Below, piece by piece: positions 56,794-64,000 of a stretch of 64,000 nt of DNA (position 1 is the first letter of the stretch; each line of letters starts with the position of its first letter). Below the pieces are notes generated by a model, which did no database searches, was not told where the DNA came from, and worked only from the letters and a program-made list of their open reading frames with translations. The stretch lies in NCBI GenBank assembly GCA_017538895.1, contig JAFYHY010000097.1, forward strand, positions 1 to 64,000. Direction: 5' to 3'. The stretch is from Aeriscardovia sp. (GTDB lineage Bacteria; Actinomycetota; Actinomycetes; Actinomycetales; Bifidobacteriaceae). Both the position numbers and the translations under genes were made by a program.

Positions 56794-58425
56794 CTAAAGA
56801 GATGAATCACTATCTTTATTTCTTATCTCTTCAGAAAATTGAAGATCTTGCTGTACATGCTCTGTTTTATTAACGTTATCGTATTGATCATCATCTTTTA
56901 TTGTCATCTTGAAAGTTTCTTCTTGATGGTCTTTTGCGTCATTCGATAAGTTTTCTATGCGTTGTTCATCACGTCTCATTGCGCGATAACTGCTTAATCG
57001 ATCGCACATATTCGCAATAATGTATGCAATGATCGTAACAACACCGGTGACCATCAGGTTACTATATGACGTTACTTCAATAACAAGAACAACAGCGGTT
57101 AATGGACGTTTTACTGTTGCACCAAATAAACCTGACATGCACACGATAGCGAATAATGAATAGTAATGCAGTGTATGAGGACCTAAGTTTAAGAAAGCAA
57201 AAACTCGACCACAGAAGATTCCAAATACTGCTCCTAAGGCGCAAATAGGTAGGAAAATACCGCCTGGTACACCAGAACCATAAGAAATTTGAGCAAAGAT
57301 TAAACGGAGAACAATAAGCCCGAACAAAGCGATAATCGAGTATTGGGCGGTATGGGCTAAGCGTAAAACGATCAGAGAACCATCGCCAAGCGTGAATGGG
57401 AGATAGATACCGATTGGAATGACCATGACAAAGGGGACAAAAGCTCTCCAGTTCTGTGGGATATGAAGCTTGTCATAAATATTAACGCCCCATGCCAAAG
57501 TGGATTCATAGATCCATGCCAAGATACCACAAAGGATACCAACAGGAATTAATTGCCAGTACAAAGTGATTGGCAAATCAACTGGTCGTGGAAGTGAAAA
57601 ATCAGGTTCCCATCCAACTATCTGTACAGTAACGATACTTGCTGACACACTAGCAATAAATGATGCGGCAATTGTTCGGAGAGAATATTTGAATTCTCCT
57701 TTATTGAGGTAGTCACCTTCAACTAAGAATAAGGTTGCGGCGATTGGTGCAGTGAATGCAGCAGCTAAACCTGCAGCTGCGCCTGCAGCAACAAGTTCAC
57801 GACGGTCGCCTTTAGTTTCCTCATCAAGATAGGTTAAGCCGAGACCAACAGTAGCACCTAACTGAATAGATGGTCCTTCACGGCCGAGAAAGAGTCCAGG
57901 TGCGAAGGCGAGAACACCTCCGATGAACTTCCTCCAGAGTAATCGCCACCAACCCCACCATGATGGGTGGCTTGAATGTAAACGGGCTTCGACATCAGCT
58001 GCACCAGATCGTGAGGATAATGGTTCACTCCTTACTAATGCAGCTATAAAGAAGCTTAAACAAATACTGACAGCTACAACGATAGTGATAACCCACCAAT
58101 GTCCTGCACGAATATAATCATAAAGTTTCAGTAATGGGTCGAAAAGTTCTTCAATTACCCAACGGAATCCAGCAACAACAAAGCCAGCCACAATACCATC
58201 AATTACTGACCAAAAAAGTAACTTTGGTGAAATACCACCATGCAAAGCATCCGCTACCCATGTTTCCCATGTAGCACGTTTTTGCTTATGTCGATGATGA
58301 ATCAGAATTGGTGAATTCGTTAAATCTTGATGGTCTGGTGCGCTTGGATCTTTAAATCGTTTTTCCTTTTTAGAAGCGCTTGCAGCGAATTTTTTTGCAG
58401 TTGTATCAGAAGGTTCGCCGATCAT
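56794..58425 (-). CDS. CLC-family chloride channel/antiporter
   Basis: A 543-residue CLC protein with about 10-12 helices (about residues 65-450) and an 85-residue charged cytosolic tail without clear CBS domains. The gating-glutamate motif GREGPSIQLG is intact, and GSGVPGGIFLP is the third ion-site motif. The first ion-site motif, GSGIP in most members, is changed to SRSGAADVE: the Ser-Gly is kept while Ile-Pro becomes Ala-Ala. Selectivity may differ from standard chloride/proton exchangers. It lies upstream of prfA with 69 bp between. Confidence 0.88.
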   Translation of the reverse strand: MIGEPSDTTAKKFAASASKKEKRFKDPSAPDHQDLTNSPILIHHRHKQKRATWETWVADALHGGISPKLLFWSVIDGIVAGFVVAGFRWVIEELFDPLLKLYDYIRAGHWWVITIVVAVSICLSFFIAALVRSEPLSSRSGAADVEARLHSSHPSWWGWWRLLWRKFIGGVLAFAPGLFLGREGPSIQLGATVGLGLTYLDEETKGDRRELVAAGAAAGLAAAFTAPIAATLFLVEGDYLNKGEFKYSLRTIAASFIASVSASIVTVQIVGWEPDFSLPRPVDLPITLYWQLIPVGILCGILAWIYESTLAWGVNIYDKLHIPQNWRAFVPFVMVIPIGIYLPFTLGDGSLIVLRLAHTAQYSIIALFGLIVLRLIFAQISYGSGVPGGIFLPICALGAVFGIFCGRVFAFLNLGPHTLHYYSLFAIVCMSGLFGATVKRPLTAVVLVIEVTSYSNLMVTGVVTIIAYIIANMCDRLSSYRAMRRDEQRIENLSNDAKDHQEETFKMTIKDDDQYDNVNKTEHVQQDLQFSEEIRNKDSDSSL

Positions 58426-58524
58426 GCTTCATCGCCGCCCGTCCTTTTTTCGGTTGTTGGACTCGTATAGTCGTTGGTGGCTAACGAGATAATTTATTTA
58501 TACATTTTTAAGCATAATTAGATG

Positions 58525-58556
58525 AAAAAAGACCCGCCCAGATTTAGGCGGGTCTT
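58525..58556 (-). terminator. Terminator of groES
   Basis: GC-rich 10-bp stem (58529-58538 with 58547-58556), 8-base loop, then six T on the minus strand; 50 bp past the groES stop and before the CLC gene. Confidence 0.88.
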
Positions 58557-58605
58557 CAACTATTTTATGCAATCAGCACGTAATATGACGACATATACAG
58601 CTATC

Positions 58606-58899
58606 TCACAAAAGGATAGCGAGAATATCGCGAGCTGCAATGATGAGATAATCCTCACCCTTGTAATGTAATTCAGTTCCACCGTACTTAGAGAATAGAA
58701 CCTTGTCTCCTTCTTTAACATCCATAGGAAGACGGTTTCCATTATCATCTAAGCGTCCAGGACCTACAGCAAGAACTTCACCTTGCTGTGGCTTTTCTTT
58801 AGCAGAATCTGGAATAACAAGTCCAGATGCAGTTGTGGTCTCAGCTGGTGCTTGCTTAATGATGACTTTATCCTCTAATGGTTTTAATGAGATCGACAT
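58606..58899 (-). CDS. groES: Co-chaperonin GroES
   Basis: A 97-residue GroES, the lid of the GroEL chamber. It begins [15 protein letters not shown], has the mobile-loop region [13 protein letters not shown] and ends in the [21 protein letters not shown] strand set. The ATG at 58899 is chosen over an upstream one at 58920 because GGGGAGGG lies just before it and the family start fits. It is monocistronic and about 57 kb from groEL in this window. No CIRCE was found in the 123 bp upstream. Confidence 0.97.
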   Translation of the reverse strand: MSISLKPLEDKVIIKQAPAETTTASGLVIPDSAKEKPQQGEVLAVGPGRLDDNGNRLPMDVKEGDKVLFSKYGGTELHYKGEDYLIIAARDILAILL

Positions 58900-59022
58900 A
58901 AAGCCCTCCCCTATATGCAAAACAACATTTTTACGCTTTAAAACTAAAGCTCTTTCTCCTAGACTATCCTATTCTATGAAGTGGTAGTAAGGAAAAAGAG
59001 CTAATAGCGAAAAATCTTCTAC

Positions 59023-60009
59023 TTAATGTTGACGACGTGACAAAATCGAGTCAACATTCATTCCCAAAGACTCATCTGATGGTTCGGGAATATCAACTGA
59101 TTTCAGAGAGACAATACTTGGAGTAACGTCTTCAAAGATAGCTTGACGTTCAGCTGGTGATACTGGCTTTGCTTTTGCAACGCTACGGTACGACTTAATT
59201 TCCATGCTTTGTGGATAGTCTGCATCGTTATGTTGATCACCTAGTGAAAATGAAACAAGGTTTGATGCAGTAGCTTGCTTGAGCGATTTCTTTTGTTCGT
59301 TTCCACGACGGTTTACTGGAGTATCCTTCTTTACAGATTTTCTCTTTACTTGCTTAGAAGGAGTAGTAATACCCTGTTTCTTAAGAACAGCGCGAACATC
59401 ACTTACTGGGATGATATATGTTGGCGCATTATCCTCAGCGGGTGTATTCACTGCATTTTTCTTATCTGCTAAAGCTTTAGATTGAAGTGCAGATTTCTTT
59501 AATGGTGTGGTTAACCCTTTAGGATGATCAACTGAATGAGATGAAGATGGCAGGTTGGACGTGCGAGAGTTAAGATCTTGTTCCCATGCATGTGCTACTT
59601 GTGATGCACGGAAACCTAATCCTAAGACAATTGCTACAAAGCATAATGGAATAAGTGTATATAAAACACTGAACTGTAATATAAAGCTTAAAATAGCAAC
59701 AACCGCTGTTACAACAAGCAAAGAAATAACTAAGATCTGACGACGTTTAATAGCTGCACGCCGCAAAGCACGAGCACGATTAATTTGTTGTTGTGTTAGC
59801 TTCTTCTTTGGTGCTGGCTGTTCTGTCTGCTTTCCTTTTGTCTCACGTTCCACTGGTTCAGCCTCAATTTTTACTATATGCATTAATCCTTGATCGTTTT
59901 TATTCCTCTTTTTATCAATCGAGGATCGCATCCACCATGGCACAACTCCTACCAGTAACATTGCCACAATAATAACAAAACACAATGCACTGACAGAACT
60001 ATAACCCAT
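59023..60009 (-). CDS. SepX/GlpR-like membrane protein (putative divisome-associated)
   Basis: A 328-residue protein: N-terminal helix (about residues 6-24) followed by VPWWMRS, a charged cytosolic loop, a basic RARALRRAAIKRR stretch, two further helices (about 92-132) and a long hydrophilic, Lys/Ser-rich tail (about 140-328). This layout resembles SepX of Streptomyces and the GlpR receptor of Corynebacterium, which work with the Glp (MoeA-like) protein at the division site. The neighbours fmdB and mscL are also found near sepX in actinobacteria, which supports the call. The long tail is more than I expect for the family. Sequence similarity is short, so the call is tentative. Confidence 0.55.
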   Translation of the reverse strand: MGYSSVSALCFVIIVAMLLVGVVPWWMRSSIDKKRNKNDQGLMHIVKIEAEPVERETKGKQTEQPAPKKKLTQQQINRARALRRAAIKRRQILVISLLVVTAVVAILSFILQFSVLYTLIPLCFVAIVLGLGFRASQVAHAWEQDLNSRTSNLPSSSHSVDHPKGLTTPLKKSALQSKALADKKNAVNTPAEDNAPTYIIPVSDVRAVLKKQGITTPSKQVKRKSVKKDTPVNRRGNEQKKSLKQATASNLVSFSLGDQHNDADYPQSMEIKSYRSVAKAKPVSPAERQAIFEDVTPSIVSLKSVDIPEPSDESLGMNVDSILSRRQH

Positions 60010-60219
60010 ACAGTTTAGAATACATTAGTTTCCTTGCAATTCTATCAAAATAACCATAGAAAACACGCTTTCAGTTTTCTCATCGGTTCTCTGAAAAGAA
60101 ACTTTATTATTTCTATAAATAAGCTGTGTTTTAGGCTCATTTTTGCACTGTCATACAGTATTTATCGTTATTGATAGAATGAAGAATAGATTTAGATGAC
60201 TATTTGAAAGGTGTTCATC

Positions 60220-60414
60220 GTGCCTACATATCATTATCGTTGTAAAAATTGCGGATATGATTTTACTCTAGAACAATCTTTCTCTGATGATCCAATTACC
60301 TGCTGCCCTCAATGCCATAAGGAACAAGTACAGAAAGTTTATTCTATATCATCAATCCAATTTAAAGGTAATGGATTTTATCATACCGATCATTCCGCAT
60401 CATCTAAAAAATAA
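60220..60414 (+). CDS. FmdB-family zinc ribbon protein
   Basis: A small protein of 64 residues with an N-terminal zinc ribbon: PTYHYRCKNCGYDF then CPQCH, two CxxC pairs. FmdB-type ribbons are regulators or small zinc proteins of unknown target. GTG at 60220 is preferred over GTG at 60211 because the family starts P-x-Y and AAAGG lies about 7 bases upstream. It has its own terminator and precedes mscL, as often in actinobacteria. Confidence 0.88.
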   Translation: MPTYHYRCKNCGYDFTLEQSFSDDPITCCPQCHKEQVQKVYSISSIQFKGNGFYHTDHSASSKK

Positions 60415-60434
60415 ATTACTAAAATTAGTAGTAT

Positions 60435-60485
60435 AAAAGGGAAGAAGACTCGTATATTTACAAAGGTCTTCTTCCCTTTTTCATT
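60435..60485 (+). terminator. Terminator of fmdB
   Basis: Perfect 15-bp stem (60435-60449 with 60466-60480; both ends AT-rich) around a 16-base loop, then T5 on the plus strand. Confidence 0.82.
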
Positions 60486-60525
60486 ACCTTAAAATTTCTT
60501 GAAAAATTCATTAGGAAGTCATCGG

Positions 60526-60629
60526 TATAGAATAGCTATTCTATAAGGCAATGTATTCGTTATACGAATACACTTAGATGTACAAATAAAGAAAGGTGAA
60601 AGAGAACATAACGTTGTATTTTGTTCTCT
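60526..60629 (+). promoter_or_regulatory. Three palindromes in the mscL upstream region
   Basis: A perfect 20-bp palindrome with no spacer lies at 60526-60545, a perfect 9-3-9 inverted repeat at 60552-60572, and a perfect 8-bp inverted repeat (AGAGAACA with TGTTCTCT) at 60601-60629. A purine-rich AAAGGTGAAAG (60592-60602) precedes the last repeat, about 36-46 bases before the ATG, too far to act as a ribosome site unless the hairpin folds and brings them together. No closer Shine-Dalgarno is visible. Confidence 0.5.
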
Positions 60630-60637
60630 AAACAGTT

Positions 60638-61213
60638 ATGGCTGATTCTAAAGATACCATTTCTGATTATTCTGATAAAGGAATGATCGCTGGATTTAAA
60701 GAGTTCATTACACGCGGCAACATGATTGACATGGCAGTCGGTGTTGTCATGGGTACTGCTGTTACTACAGTTGTGACTGCAATTGTTAAGAACTTCATCA
60801 ATCCTTTGATTGCAATGATTTTTGGCAAACCAAATATGGGCAGCTTATTAGCATTTACTGTTCGTGGTGCAACCATTTCCTTTGGAGCTATTCTGAATGC
60901 ATTAATTAACTTCTTTGCTGTTGCTGCAGCTGTTTATTTCTGCATTATTATCCCAATCAATAAGCTTCATAAAGTAACTCACAAAATTATGCATGGTAAT
61001 GACACTGAGGAAGAAGCTGCAGCTGCAGAAGAAGCTATAGAAAAGGATGTTCTCAGCGCTGAAGAGCAAACTATTGCTTTATTATCAGAAATTCGTGATC
61101 AGTTAGCAGAAGCTAATGCACATCACCATGAATCTGATCATGATGAAGTATCATTAACTAATTTAACTATTCCATCTCTATCCAGTGATATATCACTTTC
61201 TCATCAAGAGTAA
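60638..61213 (+). CDS. mscL: Large-conductance mechanosensitive channel MscL
   Basis: A 191-residue MscL that releases solutes on hypo-osmotic shock. TM1 is GNMIDMAVGVVMGTAVTTVVTAIVKN (starts about residue 27), the periplasmic loop is short, TM2 is ILNALINFFAVAAAVYFCIII, and the C-terminal EIRDQL bundle helix follows. About 50 residues longer than E. coli MscL, owing to an Ala/Glu-rich linker after TM2 and a His/Asp/Ser-rich tail (about 155-191). Start ATG at 60638 has no near ribosome site. Confidence 0.95.
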   Translation: MADSKDTISDYSDKGMIAGFKEFITRGNMIDMAVGVVMGTAVTTVVTAIVKNFINPLIAMIFGKPNMGSLLAFTVRGATISFGAILNALINFFAVAAAVYFCIIIPINKLHKVTHKIMHGNDTEEEAAAAEEAIEKDVLSAEEQTIALLSEIRDQLAEANAHHHESDHDEVSLTNLTIPSLSSDISLSHQE

Positions 61214-61216
61214 TTG

Positions 61217-61273
61217 AGAATAGGTAAAGAAGGGGGAAGTACCATTGGTACTTCCCCCTTCTTTACCTATTCT
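61217..61273. terminator. Bidirectional terminator with 27-bp perfect stem
   Basis: Arms 61217-61243 and 61247-61273 pair perfectly over 27 bp with an ATT loop; CCCCCTTCTTT occurs on both strands. It separates the convergent mscL and 68-residue-protein genes, and its right arm covers the last codons and stop of the latter. Confidence 0.85.
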
Positions 61274-61469
61274 TCTCTAAATCAAAGGTACCCCAATGCG
61301 GCGGTAGTTCACGCAGAATGTATTCATCCTCTTTCTTTTCTGTATCAACTTCACGATCCCATTGCGGACTATAATCACCTTCAACAGTAAATCGTTCAGT
61401 TCCCTGACGAACAACACGGCGATGCTGTTTTCTTTTTGGTGAGTCCTGACTCTTATTATCTGTTGCCAT
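61263..61469 (-). CDS. Small conserved-looking basic protein of unknown function
   Basis: A 68-residue hydrophilic protein: Lys/Arg-rich N-terminus (PKRKQHRRVVRQ), then an acidic middle and an ending with ELPPHWGTFDL. No membrane helix or Cys pair. It begins 12 bp after the stop of the helicase-like gene on the same strand with GAAGG upstream (GGAATTT region), so the two are probably co-transcribed. I do not recognise the family; the PPHWG ending gives an impression of conservation. Its stop codon is inside the terminator stem. Confidence 0.6.
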   Translation of the reverse strand: MATDNKSQDSPKRKQHRRVVRQGTERFTVEGDYSPQWDREVDTEKKEDEYILRELPPHWGTFDLEKNR

Positions 61470-61481
61470 TAAATTCCTTCT

Positions 61482-64000
61482 CTATGATTCCGCAAAAAAT
61501 TGGCGTAGTCCCGGAGTCTGATTGCTTGATATCTCCTCTTTCGCTTGTGATGGAGCCTCAGTATGAGATGAGATCTGAGAGAGAATTCGATCAATTTCCT
61601 TTTCAGGGTCAACGAACAAGCCAACTGACCATACATGCGCTGCATACCATCCAGCTTTTGCTAGATTCATTGGTAAGAAACGATGACGTGTTCGTAATGA
61701 TGGAATACTCATGAAGTATGCATCATCAGTGAAAACAGTCAAATTATAGCTATGCTGCGCGGTACCAACAGCAAGAGGAAGTTTTCTTCCTTCGGTATAC
61801 CCGTAATTTAACGCTGTTGTATAACCACGATTTTGTAATCGCATAGCAAGATCCGTGAGCAACTCTCCCCGAGCTCCAGAGTGAGCGACGAGTGGAACAG
61901 GCGCATTGGTTAACTGTTCAGCCCATTGTAAAAGATCGCGAAGAAGTCGAGATCCTGCATGAACAAGACGTTGATCTTCTAAATCATGTGATGTAAAACC
62001 AGCAACAATACTGCAATTACCTTTAGCAAGAGCTAACGCATTGAGTAGCAGCTTATCACCCTCATTAGTATCAATAATGCCAAACTGTTGGAGAAGCTTA
62101 CCATGAACTGTTTTAGCAAAGCTTGTGGAAAGAATTAAATCCCCAGCTGGCATACCAGCAACATTTGAAATATCTGCGACACATACTTGAGGAAGCAAAG
62201 AAGCTACTTGTGTGTTACGAACAGCAAGATGGTTCAAAGCCTCTGATATCTGCGCAGCATGTGAACGTGTCAATGTCACTACTGACAAATGATATGTTGA
62301 CGGTACTCTATATTGGCCGAAACTCTCCGCACGTTTCTTAATCAGATTCAGAACCAGTGCCACTTCATCGCTTGTTGTATCAACTAATCCTGATCCACGC
62401 ATTGGTACACCTTTAGCATCAATATGGTGGAAATGAGCATGAAGATTCAACAAGTTACTTGGTGGGAGTGATTCAGTCTGATACCCATGCTGTTCTAAGA
62501 ATTGTGTGAGATACGCGTTGGTTGGTGCTAAATCACGTGGAATATTAATATTCTGTAAATAGCGTGAAGCTGCATCGATAATTGGCGAAGAAATAAAGTT
62601 TTTATCGGCAATAATCACAGAGATTGGTGCATAAGATAAAACACTAAGAACTTCTGCGCTTGGTGCATGAGAGCATGCATCAACGATAACAACATCAGCC
62701 AGCCGTTCATTACTAAATGACGCAGCTAAGTTAGCTGGAGATCCAATCAAAATTGGTTTAGCCGCATGAATCAATTCTGGGTGCTCACGTAGCAGAGCTG
62801 ACAATGATGGAGCCACGTCACCTGATAATTGTGTATGTAACTGGTTTGCTTCTTGCGAGTGCGAATAGAGTGCTTCTGCAAGTCGCTTTGACAGTTCTTT
62901 GGTGAGTAATGGTCCTATTGAACGGATATGTTCAAGGTCGAGTTCAACGAATCGTTCTGTGGTGTTGGCGAGGAGTTCTCCATCTTGGTTGGCGATCATT
63001 TGTGATGAGCGCACGATGAGTTCGAAAACTGTTGTCCACCATGCTAGTCGTAATTCGTCAGGAGCGTTTTCTGATCGGATGTGGCGTGCGGAAAGATCGT
63101 TGATTAATGGTGTTAAACCGATTTTTTTGAATTCTCGTTCGAGTCGTGCTCGTGCTGGAAGGTTTTCTAATGCTTTTTTATCGTCGTGTAAGCGTTGTAG
63201 ACGATCAGTGAGCATCTCGAAGGCTGCTCCTGAGAGTCCTGGTCCTTCTGGCGTGGTAGCAAGTACTGAATCAAGGGCGGTGATGTCGCTCATGACTGAT
63301 TCGAAGGTTTCAATGATTTGGTCTAGTTGGTCTGGAAGTGTTGGCCATCCATCGAGTGATGACATGGATTTCCAGATTTTAGCGTCGCGTCGTACGATGA
63401 TGAGTGCGCTATGGAGGTCTTCAACGTGTTGTCCTGGTCGGATGAGTGAGCGGATTTCTTTGATGTAGCGGCGTCGTTCCCAATATCCCATGTCGATGTG
63501 GACGTCTTCGCGTGCTTCTTTTGTCATGGTGGCATCAAGCATTGCTGTGATGTCGCGGCTGAAGATTTCAGGTTTAAAGACATCGAGTGTACGGCGCAGA
63601 TTTTGGAGTACTGAGACTTGGCGACCCCATTCTTCGATGGTAATTGGGGTTGGGAATCCACATTTTTCTTCAGTGCTGGTGATTTGCTGTTGGATTTTTG
63701 GTAGTGAGACATCTAGCAAGCGTGTAACGCGTTGATAAGTGTCTTTTGCATCTTCATCCGTAAAAATAGAAGCGCTGTACCATGGTGTATCGCCTGGTTC
63801 AACAGTAAATTCGCCTAGTTCTCCTGCTTCAATGAGTTTTTTGCTCCAGTCATCTAAATGATCTTTGAGAGCGCGTGCTGTTTGTGAGCCGAGACGGATA
63901 CGGTTACTTGGGTGTGTTGGTAGTGCAGCAATGCTAGCCAGTTCTTCGATTGTTTGGTAGGCGGATACACCCCATGGTTGTGCAATGGCGTGAAGATCAC
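61482..64000 (-). CDS. Large SF1-helicase-like protein with nuclease-derived C-terminus (5' part outside window)
   Basis: The frame is open from the window edge to 61482, about 839 residues, all C-terminal to an unseen start; the internal TTG near 63719 is not the start. The second RecA-like half is visible but worn: VVIVDACSHAPSAEVLS takes the place of Walker B plus motif III of UPF1/DUF4011-type helicases, with DEAS changed to DACS, and LLLNALALAKGNCSIVAGF stands where the VALTRAR motif VI would be, with its Arg missing. The last 110 residues follow the layout of the REase_MTES_1575 (Vsr-like) domain (AMRLQNRGYTTAL...KAGWYAAHVWSVGLFVDPEKEIDRIL), but the Asp and ExK-type acids look lost. It may be a structural relic or a DNA-binding protein. 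Mosaic codon use occurs at about 62.88-63.72 kb. Confidence 0.65.
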   Translation of the reverse strand, partial: DLHAIAQPWGVSAYQTIEELASIAALPTHPSNRIRLGSQTARALKDHLDDWSKKLIEAGELGEFTVEPGDTPWYSASIFTDEDAKDTYQRVTRLLDVSLPKIQQQITSTEEKCGFPTPITIEEWGRQVSVLQNLRRTLDVFKPEIFSRDITAMLDATMTKEAREDVHIDMGYWERRRYIKEIRSLIRPGQHVEDLHSALIIVRRDAKIWKSMSSLDGWPTLPDQLDQIIETFESVMSDITALDSVLATTPEGPGLSGAAFEMLTDRLQRLHDDKKALENLPARARLEREFKKIGLTPLINDLSARHIRSENAPDELRLAWWTTVFELIVRSSQMIANQDGELLANTTERFVELDLEHIRSIGPLLTKELSKRLAEALYSHSQEANQLHTQLSGDVAPSLSALLREHPELIHAAKPILIGSPANLAASFSNERLADVVIVDACSHAPSAEVLSVLSYAPISVIIADKNFISSPIIDAASRYLQNINIPRDLAPTNAYLTQFLEQHGYQTESLPPSNLLNLHAHFHHIDAKGVPMRGSGLVDTTSDEVALVLNLIKKRAESFGQYRVPSTYHLSVVTLTRSHAAQISEALNHLAVRNTQVASLLPQVCVADISNVAGMPAGDLILSTSFAKTVHGKLLQQFGIIDTNEGDKLLLNALALAKGNCSIVAGFTSHDLEDQRLVHAGSRLLRDLLQWAEQLTNAPVPLVAHSGARGELLTDLAMRLQNRGYTTALNYGYTEGRKLPLAVGTAQHSYNLTVFTDDAYFMSIPSLRTRHRFLPMNLAKAGWYAAHVWSVGLFVDPEKEIDRILSQISSHTEAPSQAKEEISSNQTPGLRQFFAES

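Overview
The window comes from an AT-rich (roughly 40% G+C by eye) actinobacterium, most probably a low-GC member of the Bifidobacteriaceae or a close relative. Supporting signs are the actinobacterial gene orders (efp-nusB...gmk-rpoZ-metK-priA-fmt-rsmB; prfA-prmC-tsaC-wecA-AtpI-like; rpsL-rpsG-fusA-tuf; rpoB-rpoC; nusA-infB-rbfA-truB-ribF; SepX-like/fmdB/mscL), a helicase-dead PriA of the actinobacterial type, acidic tails on RpoZ and RpoC, and a MoxR-DUF58-VWA-VWA operon. I saw no phage, insertion sequence, CRISPR array, tRNA or rRNA. Almost all of the window is housekeeping DNA.

Layout. 1-2339 (minus): 5' two thirds of groEL, a cold-shock gene and a LytR_C membrane protein. 2468-11491 (plus): ung, a six-gene MoxR/VWA operon, a kinase-like plus flippase-like membrane protein, and HU. 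11570-24901 (minus): dedA, rsmB, fmt, a HAD phosphatase, priA, metK, rpoZ, gmk, then a terminator-bounded tyrosine decarboxylase-tyrosyl-tRNA synthetase pair, then nusB and efp. 25075-29481 (minus): the str operon (rpsL, rpsG, fusA, tuf) with a recognisable promoter and a leader of about 200 nt. 29836-32238: PP2C phosphatase, an LRV-repeat protein and a convergent FHA protein. 32358-40087 (minus): rpoB-rpoC. 40273-47064 (minus): nusA to ribF. 47254-48132 (plus): an unassigned secreted protein. 48214-58425 (minus): proS, a PIF1-like helicase, orn, an AtpI-like protein, wecA, tsaC, prmC, prfA and a CLC chloride transporter. 58606-60009 (minus): groES and a SepX/GlpR-like protein. 60220-61213 (plus): fmdB and mscL. 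61263-64000 (minus): a small protein and the C-terminal part of a large degenerate helicase/nuclease-like protein.

The genes cover transcription (RNA polymerase, NusA, NusB), translation (S12, S7, EF-G, EF-Tu, IF-2, EF-P, RF1 with its methylase PrmC, Fmt, TyrRS, ProRS, RbfA, TruB, RsmB, TsaC), protein folding (GroEL, GroES) and envelope functions. The feature least in keeping with its surroundings is the tdc-tyrS pair at 20.3-23.6 kb. Both proteins look like those of lactic acid bacteria, the pair has its own terminator at each end, and it sits where many actinobacteria carry pyrimidine genes. Other points worth checking are an oligoribonuclease whose DEDDh histidine is an aspartate, an RNA polymerase beta subunit with Asn at the rifampicin-site position 526, patches of C-ending codons that ignore gene borders, and a row of palindromes in front of mscL. 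All functional calls rest on reading the translated sequence and on remembered family features; no database search was run.
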